NCBI GenBank assembly: GCA_947446335.1
Contig: CANFGA010000255.1
Span: 1-5,367 of the forward strand
Length of the DNA: 5,367 nucleotides
Source of the DNA: Oxalobacteraceae bacterium
Lineage (GTDB): Bacteria; Pseudomonadota; Gammaproteobacteria; Burkholderiales; Burkholderiaceae_D
Direction: 5' to 3'
The notes beneath the pieces were generated by a model. That model was not told the origin of the DNA, did not search any database, and was given only the letters and a program-made list of their open reading frames with translations. The position numbers were made by a program, and so were the translations under genes. Numbering within the stretch: the first letter of the stretch is position 1; every line of letters starts with the position of its first letter. Shown in pieces: positions 1-4,644 of this stretch.

Positions 1-2
1 CC

Positions 3-140
3 AAGGCTGACATCACCGACTACATCGTCGGCTTCTATAACTGCAAGCGCATCAATTCAGCATTGGGCAATCTGTCACCCTCCGTCTACGAACGGAAAAT
101 GGCAGCACACGAACCTATCGTTGTGTCCGAAATTACTTGA
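3..140 (+). CDS. IS3-family transposase (OrfB), C-terminal fragment cut by the window edge
   Basis: Forty-five residues followed by TGA are visible, with the frame open from the left edge. The sequence contains FYNCKRINSALGNLSPSVYE, which matches the end of the rve integrase core in IS3-family OrfB transposases (general form YNxxRxHSALGxxSPxxYE). Here Asn replaces the usual His before SALG. OrfB supplies the DDE nuclease that cuts and joins IS ends; the DDE residues themselves lie to the left of the window, so activity cannot be judged. The tail after the core (ERKMAAHEPIVVSEIT) is of normal style for the family. I could not identify the terminal inverted repeat in the following 150 bases, so the right boundary of the element is not fixed. 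The family call is firm; the subgroup is unknown. Confidence 0.88.
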   Translation, partial: KADITDYIVGFYNCKRINSALGNLSPSVYERKMAAHEPIVVSEIT

Positions 141-154
141 CCACAGCAGTGGTC
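139..154. repeat. Small hairpin at the transposase stop codon
   Basis: GACCAC (139-144) and GTGGTC (149-154) form a perfect 6-bp stem with an AGCA loop, starting on the last two bases of the transposase stop codon. There is no T-run after it, so a terminator role is not supported. It could be part of the IS end structure. The symmetry is seen directly; any function is a guess. Confidence 0.4.
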
Positions 155-244
155 TCAAGCCTGCTGGTATGAATTGCAAGTGACGGGCTGCCAGGCATTC
201 GTTACCACTGGATCTTGAGGGGAACAGCGCCACAGGGTGATACA

Positions 245-265
245 GCGGGCTACGCCGCAGCCCGC
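245..265. terminator. Candidate terminator hairpin between the IS fragment and the 424-residue gene
   Basis: GCGGGCT (245-251) and AGCCCGC (259-265) are perfect 7-bp arms around ACGCCGC, giving a strong GC stem. It lies in the tail-to-tail gap between the plus-strand transposase (ends 140) and the minus-strand gene (ends 288), where a bidirectional terminator would be expected. Only the plus direction has a short T-rich tract (AATTTT at 270-275), about five bases after the stem; the minus direction has none. The call is therefore weak, although the symmetry is certain. Confidence 0.35.
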
Positions 266-287
266 CCGCAATTTTGGCTTGGGCTTT

Positions 288-1562
288 CTAGCTACCCTGC
301 GTCAGGGTATTGGCACCAAACCGAGCCCGGCGGCCACTATAGATGAACGAATCGCCCTCAACAAACACGAAACTGGCACGGGCTGATTCACTTTCCGGCC
401 AATGATCAGCGCCCTCTCTGGCCGCTCCATTCACGACGCAGGTATGGGAAGCACCGCTATTACGGATGAAGTGCGGCACCTGCGGCACGGCGGTATCGCT
501 GACGAAAAGCACAGGGCGCGTGTTGATGCCGCGATAGCGCAGCTCGGGCCCCACGAAGCGCCAGTAGTACTGGGAATGAACGACGCTGGCCAGCACCACG
601 GACGCCGGGTCATTGGAGTCAAACAGTACAATCGACGGCCGCTTTAAGGTCTCCTGCGAAAGATGGCGCCCTAGCCCGAATTGCTTGTTGAAGAGCGCAC
701 GGCATAGCTCAGTCAACTGCGCCACCTCAGCGGGCCGCTGATGTGCCACGTACGACTTGAAATCGTAATGAAGACTTGGGTGGGAGCTTTCTTCAATAGT
801 CGCATGCAACGACGGGGGCAAGCCGGGATCTGCGCTGCACAACGCCAGCGATACCTGTCTAACGGTATCGCCGAAGACTTGGCAATTGTCATCCGTGGCG
901 TCGCGCCCCACGGCATCGATCGCGGTTTCCAGCAAATGGGCGAATCCACACGACTGAAGCGCTGCGCAAGTAGACTCAGGCAACGCCAGCAACAGGCTTC
1001 GGCACCAGTCCTTGGACGTTGTGCTGAAAGCGAGAGGGATATTGTCGGAGCGCGCGTCGATGTAACGGAATTCATCGAACAGAGACTCTAGGTTCAGCGC
1101 AACCACGCTCTTCCACACCGTGGTGTCCTGCAGCGCCGGCGCCGTTGTATCGACCAGCAGCACACCCGGCACTTCGGCCATGGACAGAGCCTCGATCCAC
1201 AGACACAGCGCGGGGAGTGCCGCATCTTCCTGCGGACCGAAAAAGCAGACTGGCCCGTTCTCCGACATTTCAAGATCCGCAGTAACGATACTGGAAAATA
1301 CCGCCTCATGCAGATCGTTGCGGCTAACAATTTTCCAGAAGTGTGTATCGGGATTCCGCCCCCCTCGTTTTAGAATGGTTTCGGCCTCGTGCCAGTTCCG
1401 GAAGCCACGCGCACGCGCGTAGGCTTCTTGGCAAATCGATAGCGTGTAGCGAGTGCCAAAAACATCCTCCGACGTGCGCTGCAGTCTTTTGGAATCGCGT
1501 TTAAGGGTAGTAAGCGTAAGACGGACGGACGCGCGCAACGCCCGTAAGAGTGAGAAGTCCAT
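288..1562 (-). CDS. Unrecognised protein with an N-terminal glyoxalase-related-like segment
   Basis: I do not recognise this gene. The start chosen is ATG at 1562-1560 because GGAG (1572-1569) lies six bases before it; this gives 424 residues. The frame stays open upstream to a TTG at 1682, but neither that start nor the other upstream ATGs has a comparable ribosome binding site. Residues 20-27 (LKRDSKRL) and 53-61 (GFRNWHEAE) look like the helical segment seen in glyoxalase-related (GRDP-type) proteins of mobile elements and accessory regions. This is a motif impression, not a search result. After it comes an alpha/beta region with strand-like stretches ending in acidic residues (VLLVDTT 134-140, IVLFDSND 311-318, VLFVSDTA 351-358). 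GPVCFFGPQEDAALPAL (103-119) sits where a P-loop would be in a VirD4/FtsK-like ATPase but lacks GK[ST], so ATP hydrolysis is not supported. There is no signal peptide or clear membrane segment, so it is probably cytoplasmic. It diverges from the glycine-tailed microprotein. The 1.3-kb intact frame argues for a real gene; its function is unknown. Confidence 0.75.
   Translation of the reverse strand: MDFSLLRALRASVRLTLTTLKRDSKRLQRTSEDVFGTRYTLSICQEAYARARGFRNWHEAETILKRGGRNPDTHFWKIVSRNDLHEAVFSSIVTADLEMSENGPVCFFGPQEDAALPALCLWIEALSMAEVPGVLLVDTTAPALQDTTVWKSVVALNLESLFDEFRYIDARSDNIPLAFSTTSKDWCRSLLLALPESTCAALQSCGFAHLLETAIDAVGRDATDDNCQVFGDTVRQVSLALCSADPGLPPSLHATIEESSHPSLHYDFKSYVAHQRPAEVAQLTELCRALFNKQFGLGRHLSQETLKRPSIVLFDSNDPASVVLASVVHSQYYWRFVGPELRYRGINTRPVLFVSDTAVPQVPHFIRNSGASHTCVVNGAAREGADHWPESESARASFVFVEGDSFIYSGRRARFGANTLTQGS
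293..309. repeat. Perfect 7-bp inverted repeat over the last codons of the 424-residue gene
   Basis: TACCCTG (293-299) and CAGGGTA (303-309) flank a 3-base loop. The repeat lies in the codons for the last residues (NTLTQGS) just before the TAG stop at 290-288. Together with the hairpin at 245-265 it places two stem-loops around the 3' end of this gene. It could protect or terminate the transcript, but no T-run follows on either strand. Confidence 0.35.
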
Positions 1563-1568
1563 AGTAGT

Positions 1569-1572
1569 CTCC
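1569..1572 (-). promoter_or_regulatory. Ribosome binding site that fixes the start of the 424-residue gene
   Basis: Read on the minus strand, CGGAGACTACTATG places GGAG six bases before the ATG at 1562-1560. The upstream alternatives (TTG 1682, ATG 1631, ATG 1607) have no purine-rich block at a suitable distance. Confidence 0.6.
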
Positions 1573-1857
1573 GACAAATTGTATATTCCGACCGCAGCCG
1601 GATCCATAGTCGCCGCAAATACAGAATCCATGTCGAAGACAGTAGAAACTGATACAACATCCCTCTCGCAGAAGTTCGCCAAGTGCGGCAGGCAGGCGGG
1701 GGAAACGCCGATGTTCAGATTGACAGAGAATCAGTTTTAACGCAAGCGCAGACGTCATTTTCTCTGCCGCACTATTGTTACGGCCGCCGGTCAAGGTTAG
1801 GCTTACCTCCGTGGTGTCTGTTTTGAACAAGGTCTGACCGGGCGGCGCTGGCGACCG

Positions 1858-2070
1858 ATGACAATGGAGGATTGCAGATGGCTCCTGAGTGCTCTGATCT
1901 TTTGGTTCCTTGGTATGGTCATTTCTGACCATACCAGGAGCGGAAAGCCGTCTGGCGAAGGTCTCGGATCAAATGGGCCCGGTGGTGGCAATGACGGTGA
2001 TGGCAACGGCGGTGGCGGTGGCGGTGGCGGTGGCGGTGGCGGTGGCGGTGGCGGTGGCGGTGGCGGGTAA
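1858..2070 (+). CDS. Glycine-tailed single-pass membrane microprotein
   Basis: The 70-residue frame has three parts. Residues 8-22 (WLLSALIFWFLGMVI) form a likely membrane segment. A polar, charged linker (SDHTRSGKPSGEG) follows, then a glycine-rich tail ending in 20 consecutive glycines (51-70). The hydrophobic segment followed by a basic and glycine-rich region suggests an inner-membrane protein, but its topology is not certain and I cannot name a family or function. ATG 1858 is taken as the start, with ATG 1864 as an alternative; neither has a good ribosome binding site. A GGAGG at 1866-1870 lies inside the frame and is better placed for an out-of-frame ATG at 1878. Low sequence complexity makes part of the frame unreliable as coding evidence, but the hydrophobic segment is not explained by the repeat. 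It diverges from the 424-residue gene, with about 295 bases between the two starts. Confidence 0.6.
   Translation: MTMEDCRWLLSALIFWFLGMVISDHTRSGKPSGEGLGSNGPGGGNDGDGNGGGGGGGGGGGGGGGGGGGG
1911..1936. repeat. Perfect 11-bp inverted repeat inside the microprotein gene
   Basis: TGGTATGGTCA (1911-1921) and TGACCATACCA (1926-1936) are exact reverse complements around a TTTC loop. In RNA the stem could grow to 13 pairs by U1910-G1937 and C1909-G1938. It covers the codons at the end of the membrane segment (about LGMVISDHT). No T-run follows, so it is not a typical terminator. Possible roles are a translational hairpin, a protein binding site or a recombination site. The symmetry is seen directly; the role is open. 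Confidence 0.85.
2011..2064 (+). repeat. GGTGGC hexanucleotide tandem repeat, nine exact copies
   Basis: Nine uninterrupted GGTGGC units (54 bp) are flanked by GGC before and GGG after, ending at the TAA of the microprotein. Each unit adds two glycines, so copy-number change by slipped-strand replication would shorten or lengthen the tail without breaking the frame. Perfect identity of all units indicates recent expansion or strong homogenisation. The copy number may also be affected by assembly of this sequence. Confidence 0.95.
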
Positions 2071-2239
2071 AGGATTTCACCCCTAGTACCTCTGCATAGA
2101 AATCGAAAGGGACGAAACTCCAGAACTCAAATATAACGTGTCGCTCGATGAAATTCTTTGCGAAAAAAACAGATGCTTCGATCCGGGACTCAGTGAGGCA
2201 CAGCGGGCAACCAACAAGCCATGGCGCAGGCCGATGTAG
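2071..2239 (+). other. Non-coding or decayed stretch with a 50-residue open fragment
   Basis: No intact gene is visible. From 2087 to the TAG at 2237-2239 one frame is open for 50 residues, including ETPELKYNVSLDEILCEKNR and FDPGLSEAQRATNKP, of ordinary protein-like composition. There is no ATG near its beginning and it is preceded by a TAG at 2084. It is in the same frame as the HsdR-like fragment that follows. I do not recognise it and cannot exclude chance. Confidence 0.25.
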
Positions 2240-2446
2240 AGCGCGCCGAACAGCCGCGAACAGGCGATGACGGCGAATCTGCCGGCGGCCGCGATTTCAG
2301 CCATCGTCGGCGCCATGCAGACCCATCAGAGCATGGCGACCCGCTTGTTGAGCGACGACCTGACCCGGGAATTGTTTCTTGACGTGGTGTATGAAATGCT
2401 GAAGAAGGATCTGGGCGGGGATTTGTTGACGGCGGCGCGGCGATAA
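2240..2446 (+). pseudogene. hsdR: Remnant of a type I restriction HsdR subunit, C-terminal end only
   Basis: Sixty-eight residues ending in TAA carry NSREQ followed by AISAIVGAMQTHQSMATRLL. From family knowledge, HsdR proteins of the DEAD/DEAH type end with a segment of the form NxKEQFxxSPDLxxAIxDAxxxHxxMSxxxL, and the order and spacing here fit well. The last part (DDLTRELFLDVVYEMLKKDL) is helical as expected. HsdR is the translocating and cutting subunit of type I restriction enzymes and is normally around 1000 residues. Here the helicase and nuclease domains are absent: the frame is closed upstream by TAG at 2237, and no hsdM or hsdS is in the window. This is therefore a dead fragment. The assignment rests on motif memory rather than a search, so another helicase-type protein remains possible. 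Confidence 0.55.
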
Positions 2447-2470
2447 ATCAGCCCTGCGACGAAAGCATGA

Positions 2471-2632
2471 GGCAGTGCTTGGGCCCGCTTCCAGTCGACG
2501 GTGAGAAGGTTTGGGATTCTCGGAAAGAGCGCGGCCGGCTGGAAAAAACACTATTTCTATTGGTGGAAGCCGGACATTGCCATTTTTGGCTACGCAGCGC
2601 GCTCGGCCCCACAGCAGCTTACAGCAACTTGA
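2471..2632 (+). pseudogene. Unrecognised aromatic-rich protein fragment
   Basis: A 53-residue open stretch in the same frame as the HsdR-like remnant, bounded by TGA at 2468 and TGA at 2630, includes FGILGKSAAGWKKHYFYWWK followed by PDIAIFGYAARSAPQQL. The cluster of aromatic residues and the codon use look like genuine protein rather than a chance frame. The only internal start candidate is GTG at 2501 and it has no ribosome binding site. It is most likely the end of a broken gene. I do not recognise the family and give no function. Confidence 0.35.
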
Positions 2633-2826
2633 GCGCCAGATCCTCGGCGCAAAAATGGGTGACACAGGGAGATAGTGCTCAAGTAAAGTACGCAATAATT
2701 GCGTCTTTTCTGTAACTGTATTACTTTTTTCATCACTCCCCTTTTCATGCGCAGAGTACTGAAATTCATCGACACCGGCTCCATCCATTAGTTTCGATTT
2801 GGCACGATCACCTGCTGGACTCTACT
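2633..2826. other. Gap without a gene between the accessory remnants and the metabolic operon
   Basis: No credible coding frame is seen. The part around 2680-2790 is visibly more AT-rich than either neighbour. It contains the small palindrome at 2690-2704. The minus-strand dehydrogenase ends at 2827 (TAG) and no GC hairpin with a T-run follows its stop, so the terminator of the operon is not identified. The base change and the loss of coding order suggest a recombination junction, but the sequence alone does not prove it. Confidence 0.5.
2690..2704. repeat. Small palindrome ACGCAA-TAA-TTGCGT
   Basis: Perfect 6-bp arms (2690-2695 and 2699-2704) flank TAA. In the plus direction CTTTTCT follows, so it could act as a weak terminator for the remnants on that strand. 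In the minus direction it lies about 125 bases after the dehydrogenase stop and has no T-run. An operator-like site is an alternative. Confidence 0.35.
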
Positions 2827-3804
2827 CTAGCTAGCCAAATAATTGACACGCGCCGGGAATTTTTCAAACAACTCCCCAGAAACGTAGGCTAACAAATTAT
2901 CAAGACTTTCCCGGTATCCAGTTTGGTGATTTTCGACTGAGGAATAGCCCAAGTGAGGTGTCAATATGACATTTTTCAGGTCCATAAGCGCATGGCCGGT
3001 TGGTAATGGTTCCTGGTCGAACACATCCAGCGCAGCGAAACCGATTGTTCCTTCCTTCAATGCAGCCAACATCGCCGCCTGATTGACAATCGCGCTTCGC
3101 GCTGTGTTAATCAGGATAGCATCGGGCTGCATCATGGCGAACTCACGCTTGGACAAGGTAGATACGCTACGTTCGCCAAGTTGCAAATGAATCGAGAGCA
3201 CATCGCTGCGCTTGAGCAGCTCATCCTTGCTGACCAGTTCGGCACCCAACCCGGCTGCGCGTTCTGAACTGAGGTTTTCACTCCATGCAACGACCGTCAT
3301 TCCAAATGCACGGGCAATGGCCGCAACGTCGGCACCGACCCGCCCCAGGCCGAGAATACCCAAGGTCTTGCCCCGCAAGGTAATGCCAAGGTTTGTCTGC
3401 CAGATGCCTGCGCGCAGGTGACAATATTCCTGAGGGATGCGCCTGGCAGCCGCAAGTATCAAACCCCAGGTCAATTCCACCGTTGAAGCCAGCCCGGCTG
3501 GATTCGCTCCGGTAAGCGTCACGACGATGCCCAATGCTGAAGCTGCTTCAAGGTCGATCGCACGGGCGCTCGTGCCTATCACGCCGATGTAGCGCAATAT
3601 CGGCAAGAGCGTGAGTACGTTCGCCGGCAAGGCCATGCGCTCACGCATCACAATCAACGCGTCGAAGCTTGCCAGTTCGGCAATCGCCTCATCCGCACTC
3701 AAATGCCGATCGAACGCATGGACATCCCAAGCGGGCCCCAGTTCAGACCAGTCGACCAAACTCTTTGAGACTTCCGGATAATCATCAAGAATCGCCAGTT
3801 TCAT
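2827..3804 (-). CDS. D-2-hydroxyacid dehydrogenase, NAD(P)-dependent
   Basis: The 325-residue product has normal length for D-isomer-specific 2-hydroxyacid dehydrogenases, which interconvert 2-keto acids and D-2-hydroxy acids in the cytoplasm. The catalytic domain is split (about 1-100 and 290-325) around the nucleotide-binding domain. The dinucleotide motif is GLGRVG at 152-157. The expected catalytic residues are present: Arg236 in NTARSAIV, Glu265 in DVFDQEPLP and His284 in TPHLGYSS. Where many relatives have Asp at the end of the second Rossmann strand, this protein reads VVAWSEN, so preference for NAD or NADP is uncertain. The ATG at 3804 has GGAGG (3816-3812) seven bases upstream. It is the last gene of the minus-strand operon, 57 bases after the enoyl-CoA hydratase. 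The family is firm; the substrate cannot be told, and phosphoglycerate, glyoxylate or aromatic keto acids are all possible from family membership alone. Confidence 0.93.
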   Translation of the reverse strand: MKLAILDDYPEVSKSLVDWSELGPAWDVHAFDRHLSADEAIAELASFDALIVMRERMALPANVLTLLPILRYIGVIGTSARAIDLEAASALGIVVTLTGANPAGLASTVELTWGLILAAARRIPQEYCHLRAGIWQTNLGITLRGKTLGILGLGRVGADVAAIARAFGMTVVAWSENLSSERAAGLGAELVSKDELLKRSDVLSIHLQLGERSVSTLSKREFAMMQPDAILINTARSAIVNQAAMLAALKEGTIGFAALDVFDQEPLPTGHALMDLKNVILTPHLGYSSVENHQTGYRESLDNLLAYVSGELFEKFPARVNYLAS

Positions 3805-3811
3805 TTCACTC

Positions 3812-3816
3812 CCTCC
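3812..3816 (-). promoter_or_regulatory. Strong ribosome binding site of the dehydrogenase gene
   Basis: On the minus strand GGAGG is followed by GAGTGAA and ATG (3804-3802). It is the strongest ribosome binding site in this operon, so this gene is likely translated independently of the overlap-coupled pair before it. Confidence 0.8.
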
Positions 3817-3861
3817 GTTGCATGTTTCCCTATTGAAATACGCCGCGACTGTCGACGGAAC

Positions 3862-4644
3862 TTACCGTCCCTCGTATGTGGGCGCCCGCTTTTCCAAGAA
3901 GGCTCGCATGCCCTCCTTCTGGTCGCGTGAATCAAACAACCGTTCAAAGTAACGCCGCTCCAGTGCCAGCGCAGTTTCGAGTGGTGCGTCAGCGCCCAAT
4001 CGGATGACCTCGCGAATGCTACGTACAGCCAAAGGCGGCATTTTCGCTATCGCCGTCCCGATTTCAACGCTACGCATCAGCGCCTCACCAGGAGCCACCA
4101 AAGCACTGACCAGGTTGGCCGCATAGGCTTGACGAGCAGGAATCAACTGGCCGGTCAGTGTCCATAGCAAGGCTTTGTACGGACCGGCAGAGCGCAGCAG
4201 GCGCTGGGTACCGCCGGCACCTGGCATGATGCCGACCGCAATTTCAGGCTGACCGAACTGGGCGTCCTCGGCAGCTATGATCATGTCGCAGGCCAGCGCC
4301 AGCTCGCAACCTCCGCCCAACGCATACCCTTCGACCGCCGCAATCAACGGCTTGCTGGCATTGCGCAGCACGTGAAAAACCTCATCTGTCTTGCCATGAA
4401 CATGATCGCTCGGGCGCATATTTTCCATCTCGGCGATGTCACTGCCTGCCGCAAAGATGCCATTGCTGCCGGTCAAGACAATGGCCACGACACTTGTGTC
4501 AACTTCCAGAACCCGTATTCTGTCAATCAACTGGCGCTTGAGTTGCAGATTGAGTGCATTTTTGCGCGCTGGTCGATTCAATGTCAGCACGGCCACCCGG
4601 CCGCGCTTTTCAAGCAGCACGACATCTTCCATTTCGTCATTCAT
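3862..4644 (-). CDS. Enoyl-CoA hydratase/isomerase (crotonase family), PaaF-like
   Basis: The 260-residue product has the standard crotonase length. It is expected to add water across 2,3-unsaturated acyl-CoA, giving 3-hydroxyacyl-CoA for the dehydrogenase encoded just upstream. Visible landmarks are NRPARKNALN (23-32), the oxyanion-hole stretch FAAGSDI (64-70), GYALGGGCELALACD (106-120) with catalytic Glu114, FGQPEI (130-135) with catalytic Glu134, GIMPGAGGTQRL (138-149), and the C-terminal FLEKRAPTYEGR. Both glutamates of true hydratases are present, so hydration is more likely than isomerase-only activity. The start ATG at 4644 overlaps the upstream stop TGA (4643-4641) as ATGA and lacks a clear ribosome binding site, which indicates translational coupling. 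The open frame continues upstream to 4782, but that part only shadows the dehydrogenase gene. The sequence resembles PaaF of phenylacetate degradation, though the acyl chain used cannot be told. Confidence 0.93.
   Translation of the reverse strand: MNDEMEDVVLLEKRGRVAVLTLNRPARKNALNLQLKRQLIDRIRVLEVDTSVVAIVLTGSNGIFAAGSDIAEMENMRPSDHVHGKTDEVFHVLRNASKPLIAAVEGYALGGGCELALACDMIIAAEDAQFGQPEIAVGIMPGAGGTQRLLRSAGPYKALLWTLTGQLIPARQAYAANLVSALVAPGEALMRSVEIGTAIAKMPPLAVRSIREVIRLGADAPLETALALERRYFERLFDSRDQKEGMRAFLEKRAPTYEGR
4641..4644 (-). promoter_or_regulatory. ATGA stop/start overlap coupling dehydrogenase and hydratase
   Basis: The hydratase ATG (4644-4642) and the dehydrogenase TGA (4643-4641) share two bases. 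No purine-rich ribosome binding site precedes the ATG (GACTGGCTTGCC), so terminating ribosomes probably reinitiate here. That keeps the two successive beta-oxidation enzymes in step. Confidence 0.75.

Noticed and set aside
103..290. Right end and target duplication of the IS3 element
   Set aside because: No terminal inverted repeat can be fixed without the left end of the element, which lies outside the window, so no boundary is annotated.
741..1091. Plus-strand open frames of about 80-120 residues inside 288-1562
   Set aside because: They are antisense shadows of the minus-strand gene, with no ribosome binding site or recognisable motif.
1563..1682. TTG start at 1682 giving a 464-residue version of the unrecognised protein
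   Set aside because: No ribosome binding site precedes TTG 1682, while ATG 1562 has GGAG at six bases. The extra 40 residues show no conserved-looking motif.
1720..1725. Perfect TTGACA as a -35 promoter element for the microprotein
   Set aside because: At the expected 16-18 base spacing the sequence reads CAAGCG or similar, with no match to a -10 box.
1501..1932. 143-residue minus-strand open frame reaching into the divergent gap
   Set aside because: It overlaps the better supported 424-residue gene in another frame on the same strand and has a Cys/Tyr-rich composition without motifs.
2005..2070. GGTGGC repeats as a CRISPR-like or binding-site array
   Set aside because: The units are contiguous six-base repeats without spacers, which is a simple coding microsatellite.
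2297..2788. 163-residue minus-strand open frame over the gene-poor gap
   Set aside because: It runs antisense to the HsdR-like and aromatic-rich fragments, has an Arg/Cys/Pro-rich shadow composition, and shows no domain motif.
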